From assembly GCA_963921305.4 (NCBI GenBank), contig CAWUEX030000002.1, positions 1,240,001-1,304,000 of the forward strand: 64,000 nucleotides of DNA, in the 5' to 3' direction. The notes under the pieces were generated by a model, which did no database searches, had not been told where the DNA came from, and was given only the letters and a program-made list of their open reading frames with translations. This stretch comes from CAWUEX02 sp963921305. Its GTDB lineage: Bacteria > Pseudomonadota > Alphaproteobacteria > Rhodospirillales > Rhodospirillaceae. Made by a program: the position numbers and the translations under genes. Positions 9,364 to 18,418 of the stretch are shown in pieces; the stretch's first letter is position 1; each line of letters begins with the position of its first letter.

Positions 9364-10107
9364 TTACGTGCGCCGGAATACCGCTTCCGCCGCCCATCCG
9401 GCAAACACCGCGATAAAGATTGCCACCAGGCCGTAAAGCGGCGACAGGTTGTGAGCGAAGTCATATATCTCCGCACCCACACCGATCTTAGAGATGCTCA
9501 GCGGCACAATCTCGGCGCTGGTCACGTCGCCATTGCGGAACAGATAAATCTCAACGAAATACGTGCCCGTCGGCACATTGGCGGGAAAGTGCAGTTGCGT
9601 GCGGAACAACCGGTTGGCCAGCAAGGACACGCGCTTGACCTCAGCACTGTAATGCTCGCGGTCTTCATTGAGTCGAATCACGGCATCCCGATACTGCGTT
9701 CGGGTCTCGTCGTCGAGGCGCGCGTCATCGAAGGTCAGGCGCAAGTTTTCGAGACCGATCTGATACCGGGTGCGGATGCGCTCGGAGGTAAACTCTTCCG
9801 GATTGCGATTGCTGGCGATGCGATAAAACGCGGGCACGTCGCGCAAGGCGATCTCTTCATTGTTGGCCCAGATCGGCCCGAAGCGCTCCTTGCGGCGCAC
9901 GGTCACGTCTTCAGTCGGTCCTTTGACGATGATCACCACGTCGCCGGGTCCGTCAGTGGCACCGAACAGCAGCACATCGGTGCCGGTAAATCCGGTGGTG
10001 ATGGCAACCAGATGATCCGACAGGTCGGCCACCAGCGGCACCGATTGTGCCTGTGCTGCCGCAGGGAACAGCGCCACCATCATCACATATTTTAGGATGC
10101 ACCTCAT
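9364..10107 (-). CDS. TIGR02186 / Alph_Pro_TM family exported membrane protein
   Basis: A 247-residue protein with a signal peptide (about residues 1-20, ending in Ala-Gln-Ala), a large extracytoplasmic beta-rich domain (with TGFTGTDVLLFGATDG and FGPIWAN, typical of the family) and a C-terminal transmembrane helix (LYGLVAIFIAVFAGWAAEAVF, in part). The family is largely confined to alphaproteobacteria and its function is unknown. Its start overlaps the stop of the upstream TauE/SafE gene by 4 bp, an arrangement seen in many members, suggesting it is an accessory to that permease. Confidence 0.82.
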   Translation of the reverse strand: MRCILKYVMMVALFPAAAQAQSVPLVADLSDHLVAITTGFTGTDVLLFGATDGPGDVVIIVKGPTEDVTVRRKERFGPIWANNEEIALRDVPAFYRIASNRNPEEFTSERIRTRYQIGLENLRLTFDDARLDDETRTQYRDAVIRLNEDREHYSAEVKRVSLLANRLFRTQLHFPANVPTGTYFVEIYLFRNGDVTSAEIVPLSISKIGVGAEIYDFAHNLSPLYGLVAIFIAVFAGWAAEAVFRRT

Positions 10108-11060
10108 TCGCCGGCACCCCCGAAGGAGAAGGGCTCAGTGGGTGTAACCACCAGGTCGAATGCGAGTTTAAGGCAGACACCAAGAACGATAAGAGCCAGC
10201 AGCACGCGCAGTTGTTCGCCTTTCAGTTTGGCCCCCATGCGGGCGCCGAACTGAGCGCCGATCACGCCGCCAATCAGCAGCAGCAGCGCCAGCACCACAT
10301 CAACGGTTTGGTTGACGGTGGCCTGCAAAAACGTCGTGTTGGCGGTGACAAAGATGATCTGGAACAGTGACGTACCAATCACCACCTGCGTCGGCATCCC
10401 CAACAGATAAATCATTGCCGGCACCATAACGAAACCGCCGCCCACCCCCATGATGGCGGCAAGAATACCGACGACGAATCCAACCCCCAGCGGCAACAGC
10501 GCCGAGATGTAGAGCTTCGATTTGCGGAAGCGCATCTTGAAGGGCAGGCCGTGAATCCAGGTGTGACGTCCGGGTCCACGCGCCGAACTCGTGCGTCCCG
10601 CCGGAGCGCGGCGCTGGCGCACCATGAACGAGACGCTCTCGTAAAACATCAGCCCGCCAATGATGCCGAGAAAGACGACATAGCTAAGCGAGATCACCAG
10701 TTCAATCTGTCCCAATTGGCGCAGGAACGAAAACAGCAACACGCCTAAACCGGAGCCGACGAAACCGCCGGCCGTCAGCACCGCGCCCATGCGGAAATCG
10801 ACATTGCCGCGCCGCCAATGGGCGAGCACGCCGGAGACCGAGCTGGCGACGATCTGATTGGCTTCCGTGCCGACGGCGACGGCAGGAGGTACGCCGATAA
10901 AAATCAGCAGCGGCGTCATCAGAAATCCGCCGCCGACACCGAACAGTCCGGACAACATGCCCACCATGCCCCCCATGCCCAGAATGAGCAGGATGTTCAC
11001 CGACATCTCGGCGATGGGGAGATAAATTTGCATGCCGGGGTCTGGCGCCTCCGGGCCCAA
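10104..11060 (-). CDS. TauE/SafE-family sulfite/anion exporter-type permease
   Basis: A 318-residue polytopic membrane protein with the internal repeat typical of TauE/SafE (Pfam DUF81): GMVGMLSGLFGVGGGFLMTP in the first half and LAAIMGVGGGFVMVPAMIYL in the second. Characterised relatives export sulfite, sulfoacetate or related organosulfur anions. No sulfur-metabolism genes are adjacent, so the substrate is open. The downstream partner (TIGR02186) overlaps by 4 bp and a Usp gene follows. The region between this gene and the aminotransferase at 11146 is 85 bp with no gene. Confidence 0.85.
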   Translation of the reverse strand: MGPEAPDPGMQIYLPIAEMSVNILLILGMGGMVGMLSGLFGVGGGFLMTPLLIFIGVPPAVAVGTEANQIVASSVSGVLAHWRRGNVDFRMGAVLTAGGFVGSGLGVLLFSFLRQLGQIELVISLSYVVFLGIIGGLMFYESVSFMVRQRRAPAGRTSSARGPGRHTWIHGLPFKMRFRKSKLYISALLPLGVGFVVGILAAIMGVGGGFVMVPAMIYLLGMPTQVVIGTSLFQIIFVTANTTFLQATVNQTVDVVLALLLLIGGVIGAQFGARMGAKLKGEQLRVLLALIVLGVCLKLAFDLVVTPTEPFSFGGAGE

Positions 11061-11145
11061 AAAACTGTTTGTGGATAAGGCTTTGTACGGCCCGCACAGT
11101 GGCCAATCAAGGGAAAAGCCGGACGGGCGGCGTGAAAATCGCCTT

Positions 11146-12465
11146 TTAGGTCAAACGTTTAAACCCGGCGTGGGCGACTGGTCCGCGCAACCGGCCTTGG
11201 ACACTGCCGCTGGCCTTGGCCGACGCGATCAGGGCGAAGACCTCGCGGCAGGCGTTGCCATAGGCGGCGATGTCCTCCGGCGTATGCGCCGCCATGGCGT
11301 AAAACGCGCCTCCGGCTAAAAACCCCCGGTCGAGCATCTCTTGGGTAAACAGGGTGCGCTGCACATCGCTGTCTTCGCCGTTGAACTTAAGATGCGCCAA
11401 GGGATCGAGGCCACCGACGTGAATGTCCAGTCCCGTCGCCTCCGCTGCGGCGCGCCATATGTTTTTCACGTCACGGCCAGTGGCGACGAGTTTATCGGGC
11501 ACGTTGTCGCTGATATGACGGTCAAGCATGGCCAGTGCCGCCGCGGGACCAATGCGCTCGGTCCATGTCGTCGAACTGATGAAGGTGTCCTGCGCTGCTT
11601 CCATGATCTCACCGCGGCCGATCACAGCGGAGATGGGGTAACCGTTGCCGAGCGCTTTGGCGAACACTGCCATGTCAGGCTCGATACTAAGAGTGAGATG
11701 GATACCGCCCGTGTTGACGCGAAAACCGGCTGTTACTTCGTCGAAGATCAACACGGCCCCGGTCTGGTCGGCGATCTGGCGCACCTGTTCCAAGAAGCCC
11801 GGCTCGGGATCGCTGTCGCGCACCGGTTCCATCACAATGGCGGCCAAGTCTTGGCCATGCGCTGAAACGATTTGCTTCAATTCGGCGGCATTGTTGTAGC
11901 GGAAGGGATGCATCAGGCCTTTCAGGCCACGCGGCACACCGGCGGGATCGAGGCCTGGCAACAGGTGGCCATCCAGCGCGCCGTCCTCCGCCAAGTTCGC
12001 GGACAGGTACCAGTCGTGCCAGCCGTGATAGCCGCAAAACGCGACTGCGGCCCGTTTCGTATGCGCACGGGCAATACGCACGGCGATGGCCATGGCTTCA
12101 CCGCCGGCGCGCGAGAACCGGGCCATGTCTGCCCACGGGTGCAGATCGGTGAGACGCTCCGCCAAGCTCACCTCTTCCGGGGCGTTCAAGGTGGTCATGG
12201 AGCCATGATCTATGGCGGCTTTGGCGGCCGCGTCGACATAGGGATCGGCAAAGCCCAGCACGGTCGCACCGACACCGCCGATGGCAAAGTCTCTAAAGGT
12301 ATTGCCGTCCAGGTCCGTCACCGTGATGCCCGACGCCGAGGCGTAATAGCTTGGCCAGCCCTCCGGCAGAAACATCTCCGGACGTTTTGACAACAGCTGG
12401 GTCCCGCCCGGGATCAGCCGCCGGGCGATATCGTAAAGTTGCTGGCCTTTACTCGTGTCGACCAT
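11146..12465 (-). CDS. Class III PLP-dependent aminotransferase of the glutamate-1-semialdehyde mutase type, in sugar island
   Basis: A 439-residue class III aminotransferase. Visible PLP features are the GYHGWHDWY segment (residues 145-153), the Asp of DEVTAGFR (242-249) and the Schiff-base Lys270 in FAKALGNGYP. The fold is that of HemL, but the N-terminus (GGTQLLSKRPE) differs from the usual HemL GGVNSPVR, so I do not call it hemL. Such enzymes occur in surface-sugar clusters. Here it closes the leftward arm after gmd and fcl. Because no LegC-like aminotransferase lies inside the island, it may amino-transfer a keto-sugar, but this is inference. Confidence 0.75.
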   Translation of the reverse strand: MVDTSKGQQLYDIARRLIPGGTQLLSKRPEMFLPEGWPSYYASASGITVTDLDGNTFRDFAIGGVGATVLGFADPYVDAAAKAAIDHGSMTTLNAPEEVSLAERLTDLHPWADMARFSRAGGEAMAIAVRIARAHTKRAAVAFCGYHGWHDWYLSANLAEDGALDGHLLPGLDPAGVPRGLKGLMHPFRYNNAAELKQIVSAHGQDLAAIVMEPVRDSDPEPGFLEQVRQIADQTGAVLIFDEVTAGFRVNTGGIHLTLSIEPDMAVFAKALGNGYPISAVIGRGEIMEAAQDTFISSTTWTERIGPAAALAMLDRHISDNVPDKLVATGRDVKNIWRAAAEATGLDIHVGGLDPLAHLKFNGEDSDVQRTLFTQEMLDRGFLAGGAFYAMAAHTPEDIAAYGNACREVFALIASAKASGSVQGRLRGPVAHAGFKRLT

Positions 12466-12500
12466 GGTCGCTGTCGTCCGCCTGACTCAGGTGCCCGTAG

Positions 12501-13460
12501 TTACGTGCCCGCATGTACATGATTGTCGAGGTACCATTGATAGGTCTTAGCGATGCCATCCTTGAGCGATGTCTGCGCTTGCCATCCCAGTTCATGGATG
12601 CGGCTGGAATCCATCAGCTTGCGCGGCATACCATCCGGCTTTCCAGGATCGTTGGTGATATCGCCAGTAAAGCCAATGACGTTTGCCACTTCGCGCGCCA
12701 ATTCACCAATGGCAATGTCCTCGCCGAAGCCCACGTTGATCGGGCTGTCGTCGGAATACTGTTCCGCCAGAAAGATACAAGCGTTTGCGAAGTCCTCGAC
12801 ATAAAGGAATTCGCGTTTTGGTTTACCTGTGCCCCAAATTTCAAAGGAGTCCGCGCCGGCTGTTTTTGCCGCATGCGCCTTGACCACCAACGCCGAGAGC
12901 ACGTGACTGCTCTCAAGATCGAAGTTGTCGCCCGGGCCGTATAGGTTTGTCGGCATGCAGGCGACGTAGTCGCGGCCATATTGCTGCCGGTAGGCTTGTG
13001 CCATCATAACCCCGGCAATCTTGGCGATGGCGTACCATTGATTGGTTGGCTCCAACGGACCTGTCAGCAGCGCGTTCTCTTTCATCGGCTGGGCCGCCAA
13101 ACGCGGATAGATGCAACTTGACCCTAAGAAGACAAACCGCTCGACGTCATTGGCATGAGCGGCAGCAAAGATGTTGCTTTCGATCTGCACGTTATTGACG
13201 AGGAAATCCACCGGATATGTGTCGTTGGCCAAGATGCCGCCCACGGTGGCCGCGGCCATGAAAATCACCTCGGGTTTGTGCGCTGCCATCCAGGTTTCGA
13301 CATCCGCTTGGCGGGTGAGATCGAGTTCGCTCCGGCTTGCGGTGATAATCTCACAGTCTTTGGCGGACAGTGCGCGCACCAAAGCGCTGCCCACCATACC
13401 GTTATGACCGGCGACCCAAACTTTCTTTCCCGCCAAGGAGTAGTGCAAAGCCGTCATCAT
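12501..13460 (-). CDS. fcl: GDP-L-fucose synthase
   Basis: A 319-residue extended short-chain dehydrogenase/epimerase that converts GDP-4-keto-6-deoxymannose to GDP-L-fucose with NADPH. The Rossmann motif GHNGMVGSAL lies at residues 18-27, with a nearby conserved FLGSSCIYP, and the catalytic pair is Tyr143/Lys147 (YAIAK). The length equals E. coli Fcl (321). It starts 3 bp after the stop of gmd, which makes its substrate, so the two form one unit. A start at either of two tandem ATGs (13460 or 13457) is possible. Confidence 0.93.
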   Translation of the reverse strand: MMTALHYSLAGKKVWVAGHNGMVGSALVRALSAKDCEIITASRSELDLTRQADVETWMAAHKPEVIFMAAATVGGILANDTYPVDFLVNNVQIESNIFAAAHANDVERFVFLGSSCIYPRLAAQPMKENALLTGPLEPTNQWYAIAKIAGVMMAQAYRQQYGRDYVACMPTNLYGPGDNFDLESSHVLSALVVKAHAAKTAGADSFEIWGTGKPKREFLYVEDFANACIFLAEQYSDDSPINVGFGEDIAIGELAREVANVIGFTGDITNDPGKPDGMPRKLMDSSRIHELGWQAQTSLKDGIAKTYQWYLDNHVHAGT

Positions 13461-13463
13461 GTT

Positions 13464-14531
13464 TTAGTCGAAGGGTTCGAAGCGTTGGGCTTCTTCGGCG
13501 ATAACTTTTAAGTCGCTGGCGACCATCTCTTTGACCATATCCGCGAATGGTGTCGTGTGCTCCCAGCCCAAGACGCGCTTCGCTTTGGAGGGATCGCCGA
13601 GCAACAGGTCCACTTCGGTGGGGCGGAAGTAGCGCGGATCGACTTCGATCAAAACATCACCGGTCTTGGCATCAAGCCCTTTTTCTTCGACGCCCGATCC
13701 CTGCCATTCGATGGTGCGGCCAATCTGCTCAAACGCCCGCTCGACAAACTCGCGCACCGAATAGGTTTCGCCAGTGGCGAGGACGTAATCGTCGGGTGTC
13801 TCTTGCTGGAGAATCCGCCACATCCCGTCGACGTAATCGCGGGCATGCCCCCAGTCCCGCTTGGCGTCCAAATTCCCGAGATACAGTTTATCCTGATGCC
13901 CAAGTTCGATTGACGCCACCGCGCGGGTGATCTTCCGCGTCACGAACGTTTCACCGCGCAACGGGCTTTCATGATTGAAGAGAATGCCGTTGGAGGCGTG
14001 AAAACCATAGGCCTCACGGTAGTTCACGGTAATCCAGTAGGCATAGAGCTTGGCCACCGCATAGGGCGAGCGCGGATAAAACGGCGTTGTTTCCTTCTGC
14101 GGGGTTTCCTGAACCTTGCCATACAGCTCCGACGTCGAGGCCTGATAGAACCGCGTCTTGTCCATCTTTAAAATGCGCAGCGCCTCCAACAGGCGCAGTG
14201 TTCCCACCGCATCCGCATTAGCGGTGTATTCAGGTGTTTCGAACGAGACCTTCACGTGGCTTTGCGCCGCCAGATTATAGATTTCCTGCGGCTGCACTTC
14301 CTGAACCAGACGGATCAGATTGGTGGCATCGGTCAAATCGCCGTAATGCAGAAAGAAGCGCACACCGGTCTTGTGGAAATCCTGATACAGGTGATCGATC
14401 CGTCCTGAGTTGAAGGACGATGACCGCCGTTTCACACCATGGACCGTGTAGCCCTTATCCAGCAGGAGCTCGGCCAAGTAGGCGCCATCCTGTCCTGTAA
14501 CACCGGTGATAAGGGCAACTTTTTCTGTCAT
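13464..14531 (-). CDS. gmd: GDP-mannose 4,6-dehydratase
   Basis: Makes GDP-4-keto-6-deoxy-D-mannose, the precursor of GDP-fucose, -rhamnose and -perosamine. The 355-residue protein has the NADP-binding motif GVTGQDGAYLAELLL near the N-terminus, the STSELYGKVQETPQ segment and the catalytic YAVAK. I start it at the ATG at 14531, which has an AGGA ribosome-binding site and gives the standard MTEKVALITG start. The longer reading to 14570 adds 13 residues with no family match. It pairs with fcl directly downstream. A RfbE-type perosamine synthase is not evident nearby, so fucose is the likelier product. Confidence 0.94.
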   Translation of the reverse strand: MTEKVALITGVTGQDGAYLAELLLDKGYTVHGVKRRSSSFNSGRIDHLYQDFHKTGVRFFLHYGDLTDATNLIRLVQEVQPQEIYNLAAQSHVKVSFETPEYTANADAVGTLRLLEALRILKMDKTRFYQASTSELYGKVQETPQKETTPFYPRSPYAVAKLYAYWITVNYREAYGFHASNGILFNHESPLRGETFVTRKITRAVASIELGHQDKLYLGNLDAKRDWGHARDYVDGMWRILQQETPDDYVLATGETYSVREFVERAFEQIGRTIEWQGSGVEEKGLDAKTGDVLIEVDPRYFRPTEVDLLLGDPSKAKRVLGWEHTTPFADMVKEMVASDLKVIAEEAQRFEPFD

Positions 14532-14583
14532 GCCATCCTGTCGGGAAAGTTTGAGATGAGGCGCGGACACTGCGCGGGAAGTC

Positions 14584-15750
14584 CTAACAATCCATTATGT
14601 CGTGGAAGGGCTTGGTGCTCAATTGTCCCAAGTCCACTTCGGCCAGCACCCCGGCAATCTTTTCGGCGGCGCCGCCGCGGCCATAGGGCGGCTCGGTGTC
14701 TTTTGCCTTCGCTTTGAATGTGGGGTCCAGCGCCCGCGAGATCGCCGCGGCGATCTCTGAACTATCGTCTGCACAGTCGATGACCGAGGCGCCGCGCAGA
14801 CGGCCTTTCTGCCTGTCTCCGATGTTGACCGTGGGCACGCCAAGGGCAGGCGCTTCAATCAAGCCTGAAGATGAGTTGCCGATAATCACGTCGGCCTCCC
14901 GGGCGGCGCTGAGATAACGGCGCTGGCCGAGGGAGTTCACCATCACCCGGCGATTTGAGTCCGGGGCAACAAAGGCGCCGATGGTGTCGCTGATGATTTG
15001 ATGACCCGGGTCGGAATTGACGCCGGTGAACACCATCGCCGTCTCGTCAAATCCACTCAAAGCCTCCACCAGGTGCCGGACTGCTGTCCCGCCCTGATCC
15101 AGTTTGAGCGTGACCGGATGATAGGTGATCAGAAAAAGCCGTCCCCTGAGGTCGATACCCAAATCTTCCGAAAGGGTCTCTCGGGAGAGGAACTCCGTCG
15201 TGCTGAGATGATCGAGACCCGGCGCACCCACAGTGAATACGTGAGCGGGGTTTTCCCCCATCTGTCTCACCCGCGCGGCATAGGGTTCCGCGGCACAAAA
15301 ATGAAGTCGGGCCATTTTGGTAATGGCATGGCGGATAGCATCGTCCACCGCACCTTCGGTGGCTTCGCCGCCGTGAATATGCGCCACGGGTATGTTCAGC
15401 ATCAACGCCGCCTGCGCTGCGGCTAAAATTTCAAAGCGGTCTCCCAGCACGACGACAATGTCAGGCTTGAGCCGGTCCAAGCTCTCTGCCAGCAGCGTGA
15501 CACCCCGGCCGATAGCCCGCGCCGTGTCCAGCGGCGTATCCGCACCCAGCTCAAGATCGGCTCTCTCGTCGATACCAAATCCGTCTTCGGCAATGACCGT
15601 CCAGGTGTCACCGAAGCGGTTGTCCAGGTGTTGTCCGGTGACAATGGTTTGCAGGGCTAATCCGTCATGCTTCTGCACCGCTGCCATCACCGACGACAGA
15701 TGGCCGTAGTCAGCGCGCGATCCGGTGACAAAACAGATACGCCGGGTCAT
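14584..15750 (-). CDS. legG: Hydrolysing UDP/GDP-sugar 2-epimerase, NeuC/LegG type
   Basis: A 388-residue member of the NeuC/LegG family, which hydrolyses a nucleotide-linked N-acetyl sugar and inverts C2, the step before condensation by NeuB/LegI. Family signatures are the N-terminal TGSRADYGHL, the VVLGDRFE motif and HIHGGEATEGAVDDAIRH. The start is the ATG at 15750, overlapping the legF stop by 4 bp (ATGA). A longer reading to 15771 lacks support. The neighbouring PtmE-like enzyme argues for a GDP-linked diacetamido-sugar substrate as in Campylobacter, but a UDP-GlcNAc substrate cannot be excluded from sequence. Confidence 0.88.
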   Translation of the reverse strand: MTRRICFVTGSRADYGHLSSVMAAVQKHDGLALQTIVTGQHLDNRFGDTWTVIAEDGFGIDERADLELGADTPLDTARAIGRGVTLLAESLDRLKPDIVVVLGDRFEILAAAQAALMLNIPVAHIHGGEATEGAVDDAIRHAITKMARLHFCAAEPYAARVRQMGENPAHVFTVGAPGLDHLSTTEFLSRETLSEDLGIDLRGRLFLITYHPVTLKLDQGGTAVRHLVEALSGFDETAMVFTGVNSDPGHQIISDTIGAFVAPDSNRRVMVNSLGQRRYLSAAREADVIIGNSSSGLIEAPALGVPTVNIGDRQKGRLRGASVIDCADDSSEIAAAISRALDPTFKAKAKDTEPPYGRGGAAEKIAGVLAEVDLGQLSTKPFHDIMDC

Positions 15751-16523
15751 GGTTCGTCGCCCGTCATCCACGGGCTCACATCCAGGTGTCCGCGCTCGAC
15801 CGCGAACGCGGCCCAGGCCAAATCTTCTGGCGTTTCGATTTCAATGGAGTGCCAGCGGTCCATGACGATGCCGTAACACTTGGCGGGATCACCGTACACG
15901 TTACCGGTCCGGCGAAACGCCTCCCAAGACATCAGGTAGAATGCGCCGTTCATGGTCACGTCCGGCGTTAAGTCCTGGCGGCGCCGGCCCTTCGCAGCCT
16001 GCATGGTGCTGACAATGCCGGCGATGGAGCCATCTTCACCTTGCGCGCCCGTGAGTGCGGCGTAGGTGCCGGTATGGCGCAATCCCACCACCAGATCCGC
16101 GTCGCGCGCGGTGAACAGGTCAATCGCTTCGTCGTAATGACCGCCTGTCGCGAATGGCGAGGCGGGCTCCAGCAGCATGACGGCGTCGTAGGTACGGCCT
16201 TCATTCTTCTCAACCCAGTCCATGGCGTGGGCGACCACGCCCTCGGATGGGGCCTCATCGGTTGCAAGTTCGGCGGGACGCAGAAACGGCACATCGACCC
16301 CGAGAGCCCGCCCTTCCGTGGCAATCTCTTCGGAATCCGTGGACAGGATCAATCGCGTGCAATGGCCGCAGGCCTGGGCCGAGCGCGCCTTGTAGCCCAG
16401 CAGCGACAATCCGGCGACGCGCTTGAGGTTCTTTCCCGGAACCCCCTTCGAGCCGCCGCGGGCCGCGATCAGGAACAGCACGTCAGGTGCGCCAGGCGGC
16501 GAATTAGGCGGTGAGGCAGACAC
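15747..16523 (-). CDS. legF: CMP-nonulosonate synthetase, NeuA/LegF type
   Basis: Activates a nine-carbon sialic-acid-like sugar with CTP, yielding a CMP-linked donor. The 258-residue protein carries the nucleotide-binding motif LIAARGGSKGVPGKNLKRVAG near its N-terminus, as in all acylneuraminate cytidylyltransferases. The start is a GTG at 16523; no better codon exists. It is the first gene of the leftward arm, 112 bp from the divergent legI, and is translationally coupled to legG by an ATGA overlap. Which nonulosonate it uses (Leg, Neu or a variant) cannot be read directly from the sequence. Confidence 0.9.
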   Translation of the reverse strand: MSASPPNSPPGAPDVLFLIAARGGSKGVPGKNLKRVAGLSLLGYKARSAQACGHCTRLILSTDSEEIATEGRALGVDVPFLRPAELATDEAPSEGVVAHAMDWVEKNEGRTYDAVMLLEPASPFATGGHYDEAIDLFTARDADLVVGLRHTGTYAALTGAQGEDGSIAGIVSTMQAAKGRRRQDLTPDVTMNGAFYLMSWEAFRRTGNVYGDPAKCYGIVMDRWHSIEIETPEDLAWAAFAVERGHLDVSPWMTGDEP

Positions 16524-16635
16524 GGATTTCGCAGTCTCTTCAGATAGTTACGAGTTGCACCATACCCGAGGCGCGGGCCCCGAGAAACAATCTTTCCGTT
16601 GCACGGGGTGCCGCCCTGGTCTACCTCCTTGGCCT
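16524..16635. promoter_or_regulatory. Divergent intergenic region between the two sugar-island arms
   Basis: This 112-bp gap separates the start of legF (leftward) from the start of legI (rightward). It must contain the promoters of both arms if these are the first genes of their operons. I do not see a convincing -35/-10 pair or an operator palindrome. Confidence 0.35.
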
Positions 16636-17724
16636 GTGACCCACGCACCCCACCATACGTTTGTCATCGCCGAGGCCGGCGTAAATCACAACGGTGAAGT
16701 TGCCCGCGCCGTTGATCTGGTACGCGTGGCTGCGGACGCCGGGGCCGATGCCGTGAAGTTTCAAACCTTCAAGGCTGAGCGCATTGCCGCTGCATCCGCG
16801 CCGAAAGCCGCGTATCAGTCGCGCAACACTGGCGACGGCGGCTCTCAGATCGCCATGCTTAAGGCCCTGGAACTGTCCGATGACGGCCATCACGCCGTCG
16901 CAGCGGCGTGTGCCGACGCCGGTATCGAGTTCATGTCGACACCCTTTGACGAAGGCAGCGCGACCTTTCTCGTCAATGAAATCGGTGTCCAGCGATTGAA
17001 GATCGCGTCGGGCGAACTGACCAACGCGCCGTTGCTGCTGCACATGGCCCGCACCGGAAAACCGGTCATCCTGTCCACCGGCATGGCCGATCTTGCTGAA
17101 ATCGAAACGGCGCTCGGCGTGCTCGCGTTCGGCTATTCCGAAGCCGGAGATCCCGATGTGCAGGCTTTTGCCGCAGCGTTTGCAGGTGACAAAGGTAAAG
17201 CGGTCCTGAAAGAAAAGGTCACGTTGCTCCACTGCACTTCGGATTATCCCGCGGCACCTGACACCATTAATCTTGCCGCCATGGACACGCTCGCCCACAC
17301 GTTTGGTTTGCCTGTCGGCTTTTCCGATCATAGTCAGGGCATTGCCGTACCCACCGCCGCGGTCGCCCGTGGCGCCCGCGTGATCGAAAAACACTTCACC
17401 CAAAGCCGGGATTTGCCCGGACCCGATCATCGCGCGTCGCTTGAGCCGGCGGAGCTTGCGGCAATGATCACCAGTATTCGCACGGTTGAGCAAGCCATCG
17501 GCGCCGGCGCCAAGACAGCGGGCGCGGCGGAACGGGACACGGCTGCGGTCGCCCGCAAGAGTTTGGTGGCGCTCGATACGATTGCTGCTGGTGAGGCGTT
17601 CTCGCCGGAGAATCTCGGCGTCAAGCGCCCGGGCAGCGGCGTGTCACCGCTCGAATACTGGCGCTATCTTGGCCAGCCGGCCGGCCGCGCCTATGCCGCC
17701 GACGATTTGGTGGACCCCCAGTGA
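16636..17724 (+). CDS. legI: Nonulosonate synthase, NeuB/LegI type
   Basis: Condenses phosphoenolpyruvate with a six-carbon N-acetyl sugar to make a sialic-acid-type nine-carbon acid. The 362-residue protein has the TIM-barrel NeuB domain (FVIAEAGVNHNG at the start, LKIASGELTN, HCTSDYPA, GFSDHSQG) and a C-terminal SAF/antifreeze-like domain (KRPGSGVSP). I chose GTG 16636 because family members begin just before the IAEAG(V/I)NHNG motif. The open frame back to 16423 would overlap legF and gives unmatched residues. The stop overlaps the next start by 4 bp (GTGA). Confidence 0.92.
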   Translation: MTHAPHHTFVIAEAGVNHNGEVARAVDLVRVAADAGADAVKFQTFKAERIAAASAPKAAYQSRNTGDGGSQIAMLKALELSDDGHHAVAAACADAGIEFMSTPFDEGSATFLVNEIGVQRLKIASGELTNAPLLLHMARTGKPVILSTGMADLAEIETALGVLAFGYSEAGDPDVQAFAAAFAGDKGKAVLKEKVTLLHCTSDYPAAPDTINLAAMDTLAHTFGLPVGFSDHSQGIAVPTAAVARGARVIEKHFTQSRDLPGPDHRASLEPAELAAMITSIRTVEQAIGAGAKTAGAAERDTAAVARKSLVALDTIAAGEAFSPENLGVKRPGSGVSPLEYWRYLGQPAGRAYAADDLVDPQ

Positions 17725-18416
17725 CCACAGAAGCAAAGACCACAGCAAAGGATATTTATGTTGTCTGCGCCGGCGGCCATGCTCGCGTCATCATCGATGC
17801 TCTTATGCGCGCAGGCCATACGCCGCGCGGACTGATCGACAACGATTCCGCGCTGCAGGGGCAAAACGTGTTGGGTGTTCCCATCATCGGCAACGACGAT
17901 GATCTCGCCAAAATGGATCCCGCGACGGTTGCTTTGGTGAATGCGTTGGGGAACCGTCCCGGTGGCAATGACTCTGGCCTCGACGAACGCAAAGACCTCT
18001 ACGAGAAGTTCAAGACCAAGGGCTTCACCTTTGAAACGGTTCTGAGCCCCGATGCGACAGTGTCGGATCATGTAGCTGTCGGCGAGGGGTGCCAGATCAT
18101 CACGCGCGCGCTGGTCCACCCGGGATGCAAAATCGGCGTGAACACGATCATCAACACGGGCGCGAGCCTCGATCATGACTGCATTGTCGGCGCCCACTGT
18201 CACATTGCCCCGTGGGCGGTGCTGTGCGGCAGCGTGACGGTCGGAGACAGCAGCCACATCGGGGCCCGCGCTGTTCTCGTGCCCAGCATCACGGTGGGTG
18301 CAGGTGCTGTCGTCGGCGCCGGAGCCGTGGTGATCGATGACGTTCCGGCCGGGACAACTGTGGTCGGCAATCCCGCACGGTCGTTGCCCCATTCGCCCGC
18401 AGAAGGTGAGCCCTGA
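17721..18416 (+). CDS. NeuD/PglD-type sugar O- or N-acetyltransferase (left-handed beta-helix)
   Basis: A 231-residue protein with an N-terminal Rossmann-like PglD_N domain (VVCAGGHARVIIDAL) and a C-terminal hexapeptide-repeat beta-helix (about residues 105-215) with the catalytic-type His in SLDHDCIVG and a terminal GNPAR. The family uses acetyl-CoA to acetylate amino sugars (PglD, LegH) or sialic acids (NeuD). In this cluster it could acetylate the C4 amine of the legionaminic-acid precursor. The start is a GTG overlapping the legI stop; the next gene follows after 2 bp, so the arm is one operon. Confidence 0.85.
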   Translation: MTTEAKTTAKDIYVVCAGGHARVIIDALMRAGHTPRGLIDNDSALQGQNVLGVPIIGNDDDLAKMDPATVALVNALGNRPGGNDSGLDERKDLYEKFKTKGFTFETVLSPDATVSDHVAVGEGCQIITRALVHPGCKIGVNTIINTGASLDHDCIVGAHCHIAPWAVLCGSVTVGDSSHIGARAVLVPSITVGAGAVVGAGAVVIDDVPAGTTVVGNPARSLPHSPAEGEP

Positions 18417-18418
18417 CC

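Noticed and set aside
11146..12465. hemL (glutamate-1-semialdehyde aminomutase)
   Set aside because: The fold matches, but the N-terminal motif differs from HemL, and the gene sits at the end of a sugar operon.
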